64,000 nt of DNA, from assembly GCF_021401085.1 (NCBI RefSeq), contig NZ_JACBFP010000003.1, forward strand, positions 124,001 to 188,000. Reading direction: 5' to 3'. The notes below the pieces were generated by a model. It did not search any database. It was not told where the DNA came from and saw nothing but the letters and a program-made list of their open reading frames with translations. The position numbers were made by a program, and so were the translations under genes. This stretch comes from Chryseobacterium sp. R2A-55. GTDB lineage: Bacteria; Bacteroidota; Bacteroidia; Flavobacteriales; Weeksellaceae. Positions 43,082 to 51,163 of this stretch are shown piece by piece. Numbering within the stretch: position 1 is the first letter of the stretch; each line of letters starts with the position of its first letter.

Positions 43082-43591
43082 ATGGCAACAAAATGGAACT
43101 TAGACCAAGCTCACAGCGAAATCAACTTTAAAGTAAGACACATGATGATCGCTAATGTGAAAGGGGAATTCAAAAATTTCAACGTGGATCTGGAAAGTGA
43201 AGATGATAACTTCAATAATGTGAAAGTTCATGCAGTAATTGAAACTGATTCTGTGAATACCAACAACACAGACAGAGATAACCACTTGAGATCTGCGGAG
43301 TTCTTTAATGCCGCTGAACATCCGCAAATTACTTTTGACACTACGTCCTTGAACGATGACGTGGTAGGAAACCTGACCATCAACGGAATTACCAAACCCA
43401 TCACATTGGAAGTGGATTTCGGGGGAATCAATGTGGATCCGTGGGGACAAACCAAAGCAGGTTTCTCCTTCGAAGGGAAAATCAAAAGAAGTGATTTCGG
43501 ATTAAACTGGAATGCCGCGCTTGAAGCAGGCGGAGTGATGGTTTCTGAAGAGGTGAAAATCTCTGGCGACCTTCAGTTCATCAAAGCATAA
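43082..43591 (+). CDS. YceI-family lipid-binding protein
   Basis: 169 residues of the lipocalin-like YceI barrel. Signature parts: KWNLDQAHSEINFKVRHMMI at the start, HLRSAEFFNAAEHPQITF in the middle, and FSFEGKIKRSDFGLNW near the end. Homologues bind polyisoprenoids; E. coli YceI is induced by high pH. No signal peptide is visible, so unlike E. coli YceI this one seems cytoplasmic, as in many flavobacterial copies. It is monocistronic with a clear promoter and a strong terminator. Confidence 0.93.
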   Translation: MATKWNLDQAHSEINFKVRHMMIANVKGEFKNFNVDLESEDDNFNNVKVHAVIETDSVNTNNTDRDNHLRSAEFFNAAEHPQITFDTTSLNDDVVGNLTINGITKPITLEVDFGGINVDPWGQTKAGFSFEGKIKRSDFGLNWNAALEAGGVMVSEEVKISGDLQFIKA

Positions 43592-43612
43592 AAATCATCG
43601 CGTTACAGCATT

Positions 43613-43669
43613 GGTGTTGTTCGAAAAGGCCAGAATTAGTTCTTTCTTTTCGGGCAACACCTTTTTTTT
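43613..43669 (+). terminator. Strong terminator after the YceI gene
   Basis: A 16-nt arm GGTGTTGTTCGAAAAG (43613-43628) pairs with CTTTTCGGGCAACACC (43646-43661) with two G-U pairs, followed by eight T. Confidence 0.88.
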
Positions 43670-43697
43670 CACTGAAATAGAATAAAATTTATCCAAA

Positions 43698-44525
43698 ATG
43701 AACCTCAACGAACTTTCCAATATCTCAAACGATTTCAAAAACACCGAAAAAATGCCCGTGCTGTTTCTAGGACATGGCTCACCGATGAACGCGATTGAGG
43801 AGAACATTTTTGTACAGGGTTTCAGGAATATTGCCAAAGAAATTCCAAAACCCAACGCAATTCTCTGCATTTCAGCGCATTGGCTCACAGAAGGAACTTT
43901 TGTGACTGCGATGGAGAATCCAAAAACCATCCATGATTTCTACGGTTTTCCGAAAGAACTTTTTGAAGTGCAATATCCTGCGAAAGGAAATCCGCAATTA
44001 GCCGGCGAAACCAAAGAACTGCTTCTGCCAAATTTTGTGGAGGAGGATCAAAGTTGGGGACTTGATCACGGTGCGTGGTCAGTGTTGAAACATCTTTATC
44101 CGAATGCCGATATTCCTGTTATTCAGCTCAGTATTGATTACCAGAAGCCGCCGAAGTACCACTATGATTTAGCGAAGAAACTGGAAAAACTGCGTCATAA
44201 GGGAATTCTGATTATTGGCAGTGGAAACATCGTTCATAATCTGAGGATGATTGATTGGCGGAACATCAACTCCGTAGGTTCCGGTTGGGATTGGGCGATT
44301 GAAGCCCGTGAAAAAACAAACAACTGGATCCTTGACGGAAATTTTCAAAACCTGTTGGATTACCAGAAGCAAGGTTGGGCATTGCAAAACGCGGTTCCCA
44401 CTCCCGATCACTATTTGCCTTTGATCTATTCATTGGCACTAAAGGACAAAACCGATGGTATTTCCTTGTTTAATGATGAATTGATCGGCGGAAGTTTGAG
44501 CATGACCAGCGTAAGAATCGGTTAG
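43698..44525 (+). CDS. ygiD: 4,5-DOPA extradiol dioxygenase-like protein (YgiD, LigB family)
   Basis: 275 residues of the class III extradiol dioxygenase (LigB) fold. Family parts include MPVLFLGHGSPMNAI, ILCISAHWLTEGTFVT, DHGAWSVLKHLYPNAD and ILIIGSGNIVHNLR; the His residues in GHGSP, SAHW and IVHN fit the metal site. Plant and E. coli homologues open the ring of L-DOPA to betalamic-acid-type products or act on related catechols; the substrate here is not known. Cytoplasmic. A minus-strand terminator overlaps its downstream gap. Confidence 0.92.
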   Translation: MNLNELSNISNDFKNTEKMPVLFLGHGSPMNAIEENIFVQGFRNIAKEIPKPNAILCISAHWLTEGTFVTAMENPKTIHDFYGFPKELFEVQYPAKGNPQLAGETKELLLPNFVEEDQSWGLDHGAWSVLKHLYPNADIPVIQLSIDYQKPPKYHYDLAKKLEKLRHKGILIIGSGNIVHNLRMIDWRNINSVGSGWDWAIEAREKTNNWILDGNFQNLLDYQKQGWALQNAVPTPDHYLPLIYSLALKDKTDGISLFNDELIGGSLSMTSVRIG

Positions 44526-44528
44526 TTC

Positions 44529-44565
44529 AAAAAGCGTTGCCAGCGCTTAAAACGCCAACAACGCT
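44529..44565 (-). terminator. Hairpin terminator for the CxxCH paralogue gene
   Basis: AGCGTTG (44533-44539) and CAACGCT (44559-44565) are reverse complements; on the minus strand the hairpin is followed by TTTTT. The loop has its own complementary bases, so the structure may be branched. Confidence 0.6.
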
Positions 44566-44572
44566 CTAATTT

Positions 44573-45220
44573 CTAAAAAGTTACCCAATAAGTAGAATTA
44601 TAAGACTTTGTGAAATTGCTGATACAGTTCGGCGAAGTAATTCTGACTTTAACCGAAGAAATCCCGTTGTCTTTCGAATAGGAAAAATTCGGGGTAGAAT
44701 CAGTAGATGTTTTCACCTCACCATTCGCATAGGTTGCTTCCCATCGGTATTTATAGTCTGTGTTGGTTGTAGAAGGTACAAATGCTACCACTCCATCTGA
44801 TTTACGCATTTCGGTGTAGTTCGTAAAATCTGAATTGCAGTTGGCCGCATTGGTCGTGGAATAATCAGTTCTATCTCTTGAACTTGTAGTTGCAGCTGCA
44901 TTTGATGCGACATTATTTCCAACAGATATGGTTTTGTTACATTGGGAAATTCCTTTAGGAGTAAGCATTGCAAGAGACAAAGTCATGTTTCCCGTTGAAT
45001 TCCCGGTTACTCTCACTGCGCGTTTTTTTGCATTCGAAGACATCGAAGCGACAGATCCATGATTTTCCCAAAGATGGCAATTGCTGCACTGCGCATCGTC
45101 CATATTTACTGAATAAGTTGCTGTGGAACCGACCGCCAAATTCGATGGTCCGTCGATCGTACATTGTGCAAATGCACTCGTCATCAGCGCGGAGCTGAAT
45201 AAAACTAGAAGCTTTTTCAT
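44573..45220 (-). CDS. Secreted PKD/Ig-like protein with CxxCH motif (paralogue A)
   Basis: 215 residues, no named family known to me. Signal peptide LLVLFSSALMTSAFAQ; the mature part begins near C20. Residues 20-100 look like a PKD/Ig-like beta-sandwich (IDGPSNLAVGSTATYSV), with C45-S-N-C48-H49 followed by LW. A Ser/Thr/Asn-rich linker (about 101-127) leads to a second beta domain (WEATYANGEVKTSTDSTPNF) ending YWVTF. Cysteines at 20, 45, 48, 94, 128 and 199 match the upstream gene at 45368. CxxCH is the cytochrome c haem motif, but the fold argues for disulfides. Function unknown; probably arose by tandem duplication. Confidence 0.75.
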   Translation of the reverse strand: MKKLLVLFSSALMTSAFAQCTIDGPSNLAVGSTATYSVNMDDAQCSNCHLWENHGSVASMSSNAKKRAVRVTGNSTGNMTLSLAMLTPKGISQCNKTISVGNNVASNAAATTSSRDRTDYSTTNAANCNSDFTNYTEMRKSDGVVAFVPSTTNTDYKYRWEATYANGEVKTSTDSTPNFSYSKDNGISSVKVRITSPNCISNFTKSYNSTYWVTF

Positions 45221-45367
45221 AATAATATTTTTTAAAATGTTGGTAAAAAAAGACCTACCAAAATCGTACCTTAAAAAAATATTATCGAAAGAAACCTGCC
45301 TTGAAATTTAGTTGAATACCTTACTGATGTCGGTTTAGGGTCATTAAAAAATTAGATGTGCCCAACT

Positions 45368-45994
45368 TCAGAAGTTATTCCAAAAGTTGGAATCATAGGT
45401 TTTCGTAAATGTTCGCATGCAATTCCCAGAGATCATTTTCACAGCAACACTGATAATTCCATGATCCTGAGAAAATGGAAATTGAGGTTTTTTTTCTGTT
45501 GACTGTTTTTGTTCCCCATCCGAATAAATTACCGTCCATTCATACTTATAATTGCGTTCGGTTTCAGTGGGAGAAAACAAAACCATTCCGTCAGCAACTT
45601 TCAGCTCCTGATATTCGTTGAAATCAATATCGCAATTGCCATTGGTGCTTCCTGGAGCCGTTTTATAGATGGTAATGTTTTTTACAGGTTCTGTAACCTC
45701 CACTATTTTGCTGCATTGAACCATTCCTTGCGGTGCAAGCATTGCCAATGAGAGTATGGTTTGCCCACCAGTATTTCCGGTTAACTTAATGGAATTCTGT
45801 TTCACATTTCCTTGAAGGGTTACATTGCCTCCATGGGTCGTCCAAAGATGACAGTCTCCACATTGCGCAATGTCCTTTTCCACAGTGTAAGTTTCTGTTT
45901 CCCCCGCTTTTATGCTGGGTTTTCCAAGGATATAGCACTGAGAAATTCCGTTTACAAAACTCAGAAAGCCAAATAAAAAAACAATTTTACTCAT
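45368..45994 (-). CDS. Secreted PKD/Ig-like protein with CxxCH motif (paralogue B)
   Basis: 208 residues, same layout as the neighbour at 44573: signal peptide FLFGFLSFVNGISQ, Cys at 20, C45-G-D-C48-H49 with LW, C94, then C121 and C192, and an aromatic end NFWNNF. The first 100 residues align with paralogue A without gaps (shared SLAMLAPQG/SLAMLTPKG and QCGDCHLW/QCSNCHLW). It lacks the Ser-rich linker of A. The two genes are 147 bp apart on the same strand, downstream of an acyl-CoA carboxylase gene, but nothing links them functionally. Export by Sec is likely; no T9SS C-terminal domain is evident. Confidence 0.75.
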   Translation of the reverse strand: MSKIVFLFGFLSFVNGISQCYILGKPSIKAGETETYTVEKDIAQCGDCHLWTTHGGNVTLQGNVKQNSIKLTGNTGGQTILSLAMLAPQGMVQCSKIVEVTEPVKNITIYKTAPGSTNGNCDIDFNEYQELKVADGMVLFSPTETERNYKYEWTVIYSDGEQKQSTEKKPQFPFSQDHGIISVAVKMISGNCMRTFTKTYDSNFWNNF

Positions 45995-46033
45995 GAGTTC
46001 TTTAATTTTAAATTATTATTTAGAAAGCAGGTC

Positions 46034-47662
46034 TTAAACCTGGATTACTCCCAAATTAAATTTTTCGGAAATTGGGGCGTGATTGGCTGCTTCAATTCCC
46101 ATGGAAATCCATTTTCTGGTATCAATCGGACTAATGATTGCGTCAGTCCATAATCTTGCGGCAGCATAAGTGGATTCTGTCTGTTTTTGATATCTTTTTG
46201 AAATCGTGTCCAGGATTTCTTGTTCCTCTTCTTGCGAAATTTCTTTCCCCTGTTTTTTCAGAGTGGAAGTTTGAATTTGTGCCAAAACTTTTGCAGCCTG
46301 ACTTCCACCCATCACAGCCAATTCCGACCACGGCCAAGCTACAATTAATCTTGGATCGTAAGCTTTGCCGCACATCGCGTAATTTCCTGCTCCATAAGAA
46401 TTCCCTGTAATCACGGTGAATTTCGGAACCACGGAGTTGGAAACCGCATTCACCATTTTCGCACCGTCTTTGATGATTCCGCCATGTTCTGACTTGGAAC
46501 CCACCATAAATCCCGTGACATCCTGAAGGAAAATCAACGGAATTTTTCTTTGGTTGCAATTGGCAATAAATCTGGTCGCCTTGTCTGCGGAATCCGAGTA
46601 AATCACTCCGCCAAACTGCATTTCTCCTTTACCGCTCTTCACCAGCTTTCTTTGGTTAGCAACAATTCCCACGCTCCAACCATCGATTCTTGCGGTGGCA
46701 CAGATGATTGTTTTTCCGTAATCGGGTTTATATTCCTCAAATTCAGAATGATCCACCAAAGATTTGATGATATCGAAAGTATCATATTGTTCTGCTCTGG
46801 AAATCGGCATAAAACCAAAAATATCGTCCATTTTCTGTTTGGGTGGAAAACTTTCAATTCGGTCAAAACCTGCTTTTTCGTAATCACCGAGGGACTTCAT
46901 GATATTTTTGATGCGGTCCAAAGCGTCTTTATCATCTTTCGCCTTATAATCCGTCACTCCGGAAATTTCGCAGTGAGTGGTTGCACCGCCCAAAGTCTCA
47001 TTATCAATATTTTCTCCGATTGCAGCTTTCACCAAATAGCTTCCCGCCAAGAATATGGAACCTGTTTGATCCACAATCATCGCTTCGTCACTCATAATCG
47101 GCAAATAAGCGCCACCTGCAACACAACTTCCCATAACCGCCGAAATCTGCACAATTCCCATGGAACTCATTTTGGCGTTGTTTCTGAAAATCCTCCCGAA
47201 ATGTTCTTTGTCCGGGAAAATTTCGTCCTGCATCGGAAGGAAAACTCCGGCCGAATCTACCAAATAAATAATCGGCAGTCTATTTTCCATGGAAATTTCC
47301 TGGGCTCTAAGATTTTTTTTCGCAGTGATCGGAAACCATGCCCCTGCTTTCACGGAAGCGTCATTGGCAACTACCAAACACTGTCTTCCCGAAACATAAC
47401 CCATCACCACCACTACTCCCGCACTGGGACAACCGCCTTGTTCTTGATACATTTCAAAACCGGCGAATGCACCAATTTCTATAGACTTTGAATCTTTGTC
47501 GAGGAGATATTCAATTCTTTCACGTGCAGTTAATTTGCCCTCTTCTCTTTGTTTTTGGAGTCGCTTTTCGCCACCTCCTTTTTTGATTTCCAAAAGTAAT
47601 TTGTTGATTTCTGCAAGTTTCAGTTTATTGTGGTCTTCTCTCTTATTAAATTCTAAATCCAT
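46034..47662 (-). CDS. Acyl-CoA carboxylase, carboxyltransferase beta subunit
   Basis: 542 residues from ATG 47662 (MDLEFNKREDHNKLK); an earlier start would add 25 residues unlike the family. It is a biotin-dependent carboxyltransferase: KLTARERIEYLLDKDS, the oxyanion GG/AGGAYLP region VMGSCVAGGAYLPIMSDE, and GNSYGAGNYAMCGKAY at the second oxyanion site. Middle stretch FGRIFRNNAKMSSMGI resembles methylcrotonoyl-CoA carboxylase beta more than propionyl-CoA carboxylase beta, so leucine breakdown is the likeliest role, but the substrate is an inference. No biotin carboxylase (alpha) gene is next to it. Confidence 0.9.
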   Translation of the reverse strand: MDLEFNKREDHNKLKLAEINKLLLEIKKGGGEKRLQKQREEGKLTARERIEYLLDKDSKSIEIGAFAGFEMYQEQGGCPSAGVVVVMGYVSGRQCLVVANDASVKAGAWFPITAKKNLRAQEISMENRLPIIYLVDSAGVFLPMQDEIFPDKEHFGRIFRNNAKMSSMGIVQISAVMGSCVAGGAYLPIMSDEAMIVDQTGSIFLAGSYLVKAAIGENIDNETLGGATTHCEISGVTDYKAKDDKDALDRIKNIMKSLGDYEKAGFDRIESFPPKQKMDDIFGFMPISRAEQYDTFDIIKSLVDHSEFEEYKPDYGKTIICATARIDGWSVGIVANQRKLVKSGKGEMQFGGVIYSDSADKATRFIANCNQRKIPLIFLQDVTGFMVGSKSEHGGIIKDGAKMVNAVSNSVVPKFTVITGNSYGAGNYAMCGKAYDPRLIVAWPWSELAVMGGSQAAKVLAQIQTSTLKKQGKEISQEEEQEILDTISKRYQKQTESTYAAARLWTDAIISPIDTRKWISMGIEAANHAPISEKFNLGVIQV

Positions 47663-47898
47663 TCTTTGTAAAAAATTTCCATAAAGATAAGATATTTTAG
47701 TGTAAATGATTCGGACACAACCATTTGAACTAAACAATTGACTGACAGAAATTTAATTAATAAATTTTAACATTTTTTAAACGAATTGGCATAAAATAAT
47801 TCCCCCAAATTTTCGTTGAAGGTAGAAATCCTGAAGCAGTATCATGAATTTTATATGCTGTTCCTAGTTTATTTTTTTTAATAGTTTATTATTTGAGG

Positions 47899-47930
47899 AC
47901 CCCGAAAGTTGAAAGATTTTTGGGGTTTTT
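47899..47930 (+). terminator. Orphan terminator-like hairpin
   Basis: ACCCCGAAAG (47899-47908) pairs with TTTTTGGGGT (47917-47926) with two G-U pairs and an 8-nt loop, followed by a T run to 47930. No plus-strand gene lies in front of it within 3 kb, so it may end a small RNA. Confidence 0.6.
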
Positions 47931-48058
47931 CTTTTGAGATTCGATTTGCTGGATTTAGGTCACGCATTATAAAACCAAAATAAGTTTTGGATTTAAAACC
48001 TGTTGTGCATTTAGAGGAAACACACAACTACTTGACTTGTAAATATTTGTAAATCACT

Positions 48059-48228
48059 AATAAGCGAAAGCGCCTTGGTTTATCTTAATAATATGATGTA
48101 TTGCTTTAAGAATTGCCTTTGTCTGCCCTTGCGTGGAAAATAAAGACGAGGACAAACAAAGTTTCTTATCATTTTTATACTGCTTAAAAGCACATCTTTT
48201 AGGCTAGACAAAGGCGCTTTCGCTTATT
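48059..48228. repeat. 170-bp palindromic element with 18-bp perfect inverted ends
   Basis: AATAAGCGAAAGCGCCTT (48059-48076) is the exact reverse complement of 48211-48228. Inside, GATGT plus TGCTTTAAG (from 48094) is complementary, with small bulges, to CTTAAAAGC plus ACATC (up to about 48195), and TTTGTC (48118-48123) to GACAAA near 48154. The whole can fold into one long interrupted hairpin. No ORF inside, no obvious target-site duplication at the edges. It fits a MITE-like element or a structured RNA. Confidence 0.7.
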
Positions 48229-48370
48229 GTTGCCAAACAAAGTTCTGAATGCAAAACCTGTGGTTAAAATAAAATTGTATTCAAACTTTAACTCAAAACA
48301 CTGACCTTGAAATATGGTATTGCGGATTTCGTGTCACTCATCTTGTACCTCATAGCTCAATCCAAATTCG

Positions 48371-48378
48371 TACTTTTG
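48371..48378 (+). promoter_or_regulatory. -7 box TACTTTTG of the EamA gene
   Basis: TAnnTTTG match ending 26 nt before the ATG at 48405; nearest TTG is 25 nt upstream. Confidence 0.5.
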
Positions 48379-48404
48379 CAGAACTTCAAAACAGACAGTT
48401 TTTC

Positions 48405-49298
48405 ATGGTCAACAAATCTGCACTTTTTCGCCTACATTTCATCGTATTTTTATGGGGATTTACCGCTATTTTAGGAAAACTGATTCATGCCAATGCGCAG
48501 ATCCTGGTTTTTTACCGAATGGCTTTTGCGGCATTCTTCCTCTTTTTGTTCATTCGTTTTTTTAAAGGTGAAAGCATCAAGATTTCCAAAAAACTTTTCC
48601 TGCAGTTATCGGCTATTGGAGGATTCATGGCGTTTCATTGGCTCTGCTTCTTTCATTCCATCAAGGTTTCCAATGTTTCCATTGCTCTGAGTTGTCTCTC
48701 ACTTTCCACCCTTTTTGCATCAATTCTTGAGCCTATTATCTTTAAGAGAAAAATTGATATCTCAGAAGTCATCATGGGAATCGTGATCGTAATCTGCATG
48801 GGACTGATCTTTAAAACTGAATTTCAATATAAGGAAGGAATTTTCTTCGGCATTTTGACGGCCATTTTCGGAACTATCTTTTCCGTTTTTAATGGGAAAA
48901 TATTTGGCAAAACCAGCTCTGGTAATATTATTTTTTATGAGATTTTTTCGGGATTATTAATTTTAAGTGTTTTCTATCTGTTGACCGGTCAAATTTCCCA
49001 GCTCCATGAAATAAGTTACCGTGATTTGGCGTTAGTTGTATTATTGGCAAGTATTTTCACAGCTTTTCCGATGCTCGAATCGGTGCAGCTGATGAAATAT
49101 ATTTCTCCGTTTACTTTAATTTTGACGGTAAATTTGGAGCCGATTTATGGGATTATTCTTGCTTTTTTTATCTTTGGGGAGTCTGAACAGATGAGTCCGG
49201 TTTTCTATATCGCCTCATCGATTATGATTTTGGCCATTATTGCAAACGGGATCATCAAGCAAAAGAGAAAAGCTTCGACCAATAAATTAGAAATTTGA
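48405..49298 (+). CDS. EamA/DMT-family transporter
   Basis: 297 residues with ten predicted transmembrane helices in two EamA repeats (residues about 5-140 and 150-290), the standard drug/metabolite transporter layout. Landmarks: FLWGFTAILGKLI in helix 1 and the end of repeat two, FTLILTVNLEPIYGIILAFFIFGE. Substrate unknown; members export amino acids, nucleosides or drugs. The stop TGA overlaps the ATG of the next gene by one base (TGATG), so the PorV/PorQ-family protein behind it is translationally coupled. Confidence 0.9.
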   Translation: MVNKSALFRLHFIVFLWGFTAILGKLIHANAQILVFYRMAFAAFFLFLFIRFFKGESIKISKKLFLQLSAIGGFMAFHWLCFFHSIKVSNVSIALSCLSLSTLFASILEPIIFKRKIDISEVIMGIVIVICMGLIFKTEFQYKEGIFFGILTAIFGTIFSVFNGKIFGKTSSGNIIFYEIFSGLLILSVFYLLTGQISQLHEISYRDLALVVLLASIFTAFPMLESVQLMKYISPFTLILTVNLEPIYGIILAFFIFGESEQMSPVFYIASSIMILAIIANGIIKQKRKASTNKLEI

Positions 49299-50380
49299 TG
49301 ATAAAACTCTTCCTTACATTTTTCACTCTTGCAGGAATCCTTTCCCAAGCACAAATCGTGAGAAAATATTCCAACGAGTTTCTAAATATTGGAGCCGGTG
49401 CAAGAGGTTTGGCAATGGGAGGAGCAGTAATTTCCAACCAGAACGATGTGTATTCACCGATGTGGAATCCGGCAGGATTAATCGGAATCGAACGCGATTG
49501 GCAAGGTGCGGCTATGCACGCAGAATACTTCGAATCCATCGCAAAATATGATTACGTTGCCTATGCAAAAGCACTGGATCACAAAAACGGAACCTTCGCC
49601 ATTTCCATAGTCAGATTGGGTGTGGACAATATTTTAAACACCACTCAAATGATTGATTCCGAAGGAAATATTGATTACGACAGAATCACCAGCTTCTCGC
49701 AGTCTGATTATGCGGGAATTCTTTCTTACGCATTTAATCCGGGTGGAAATCAAAAACTGGCAGTGGGAGTCAATGCGAAATTGGTTTATAGAAATGTAGG
49801 GAAATTTGCAAATGGATTCGGTTTTGGATTTGATTTGGGGGCACTTTACTTTGCGGACACCGGCTGGAAATATGGCGCGATGTTGAGAGATGCCACAACG
49901 ACTGTGAATTTCTGGACCGTTAATCAGAAAGAACTTTCCGCCATAGTCAATGGTGAGGAATTCAACCCCGCTCCAAAAGACAAAATGGAAATCACCATGC
50001 CAAAACTGAATTTGGGCATGAGCAAAAATTTTGAAATCAACCGCGATTTGGAACTGGAACCTGAAGCGGGTTTAAATATCGATTTCGCTAAAACCGCTTC
50101 CCTGATTTCTACAGATTTTGCCAGCATTACACCATATGCAGGTGCAGAATTGAAATTTCAGGATATGATTTTTGTGAGGATTGGACTGAACCGTTTTCAA
50201 ACCGTCACCGACATTGAAAGCTTGAAGAGAAAAATTTCCTTTCAGCCAAGTGCGGGAATCGGGATAAAATATCAGGGGCTGACTTTGGATTACGCCATTA
50301 CCAATTCTGGAGTCGGTGGTTCCAACTTTTACTCCAATTTTTTTTCTTTGAAACTGGATATGGGCAATTTCAGGAATTAA
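49298..50380 (+). CDS. PorV/PorQ-family outer membrane protein
   Basis: 360 residues from ATG 49298 (MIKLFLTFFTLAGILSQAQ), a signal peptide; the TTG at 49295 is a worse start. The N-terminal family signature NIGAGARGLAMGGAVIS with WNPAGL is shared with PorV and with UPF0164 proteins. The rest is beta-barrel, rich in aromatic girdle residues and ending SLKLDMGNFRN. It may assist T9SS or be a FadL-like porin; it is not the PorV itself, which is at 155-1282. It overlaps the EamA stop by one base, so the two are in one operon. Confidence 0.85.
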   Translation: MIKLFLTFFTLAGILSQAQIVRKYSNEFLNIGAGARGLAMGGAVISNQNDVYSPMWNPAGLIGIERDWQGAAMHAEYFESIAKYDYVAYAKALDHKNGTFAISIVRLGVDNILNTTQMIDSEGNIDYDRITSFSQSDYAGILSYAFNPGGNQKLAVGVNAKLVYRNVGKFANGFGFGFDLGALYFADTGWKYGAMLRDATTTVNFWTVNQKELSAIVNGEEFNPAPKDKMEITMPKLNLGMSKNFEINRDLELEPEAGLNIDFAKTASLISTDFASITPYAGAELKFQDMIFVRIGLNRFQTVTDIESLKRKISFQPSAGIGIKYQGLTLDYAITNSGVGGSNFYSNFFSLKLDMGNFRN

Positions 50381-50382
50381 AT

Positions 50383-50390
50383 TACCTTTG
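50383..50390 (+). promoter_or_regulatory. -7 box TACCTTTG before the 250-residue hypothetical gene
   Basis: TAnnTTTG match ending 20 nt before ATG 50411. Confidence 0.45.
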
Positions 50391-50410
50391 TTTCAGTCAA
50401 AGTAAAAATC

Positions 50411-51163
50411 ATGAGAAACATCTTTAAATTATCTTTTATTTTCCTGTTCGCAATACTTTCCGGGCAAAATATTTCAGATTACCAATATATTTTTATCCCT
50501 AAAGAATTCACCAATGCAAAAGCCAACAAATACGGATTGAGCAACTTATTGGCAAAAAAACTCAAAGCTAAAAAATATGTGATTCTCACCGATCCCATCC
50601 AAACCAGCTGCGAGTCATTACACGCAGAAATTGCAGACACTGGAAATTTTCTCACCAATAAAGTTCGGGTAGATTTCAAGGATTGCCAAAATAAAACGGT
50701 TGCGACTTTTGACGGAAAATCAAACATCAAGGAATTAGAAGAAGGAATGCAGGATGCATTGGAAAATGCCATGAAAGGAATAAATGTTTCAAATCCTGTA
50801 CATCTTGTTTCGTCCCAAATGTCAAAACAGACAGAAACCGTCTCACAAACAGAACATGTCAACCAAAAAGAAAATACGATAGAAACCCCAAATGGAATTA
50901 CCGCGCAAAATACTGCCGAAGCATATACCAACGGAACTTTGACTTTAAACAGAATCAATTTATCTGAAAACCAGTTTATTCTGGCCAATCCAGGCAAATC
51001 TGTTCCGTATGCGGTTTTTTCGGCTTCTGGCAAAAAAGATGTGTACAGGGTTCAGCTTGAAAATGGCACTACAACTTTCGGTTATTTTGAAAACGGAAAT
51101 ATTGTGATTGAAACACCAAATTCTGATGGAAGTTTTGGAAAGCAGGTTTTTATCAGGAAGTAA
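50411..51163 (+). CDS. Secreted conserved hypothetical protein
   Basis: 250 residues with signal peptide LSFIFLFAILSGQ. The N-terminal half (ISDYQYIFIPKEFTNAKANKYGLSNLLAKKL) looks like a small alpha/beta domain with two cysteines (C in QTSCESL and DCQNK) that may form a disulfide. A Gln/Thr-rich linker (about residues 130-165) leads to a compact beta C-terminus (VPYAVFSASGKKDVYRVQLENG). I do not recognise a named family. It follows the PorV/PorQ-family gene by 30 bp on the same strand, with a -7 box in between, and abuts the converging uvrC stop with no bases between. Confidence 0.65.
   Translation: MRNIFKLSFIFLFAILSGQNISDYQYIFIPKEFTNAKANKYGLSNLLAKKLKAKKYVILTDPIQTSCESLHAEIADTGNFLTNKVRVDFKDCQNKTVATFDGKSNIKELEEGMQDALENAMKGINVSNPVHLVSSQMSKQTETVSQTEHVNQKENTIETPNGITAQNTAEAYTNGTLTLNRINLSENQFILANPGKSVPYAVFSASGKKDVYRVQLENGTTTFGYFENGNIVIETPNSDGSFGKQVFIRK

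Larger units (their letters stand above)
47738..48370. other. 630-bp gene-poor region
   Basis: No convincing ORF in either strand. It holds an orphan terminator-like hairpin (47899-47930), a direct repeat of TTGTAAAT (about 48038-48053), a short inverted pair GTTGTG/CACAAC (48002-48028), and the 170-bp palindromic element (48059-48228). One or more small RNAs or a non-autonomous mobile element would explain it. Confidence 0.6.

Noticed and set aside
44573-45994. c-type cytochromes
   Set aside because: Single CxxCH within a PKD/Ig-like beta domain, no distal Met/His ligand motif and no cytochrome helices; disulfides are the simpler reading.
46550-47491. 313-codon plus-strand ORF
   Set aside because: Exact antisense of the acyl-CoA carboxylase gene; His/Ser-rich shadow composition.
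48059-48228. Integron attC site
   Set aside because: The GTTRRRY/RYYYAAC core pair is not seen and there is no integrase or cassette array.
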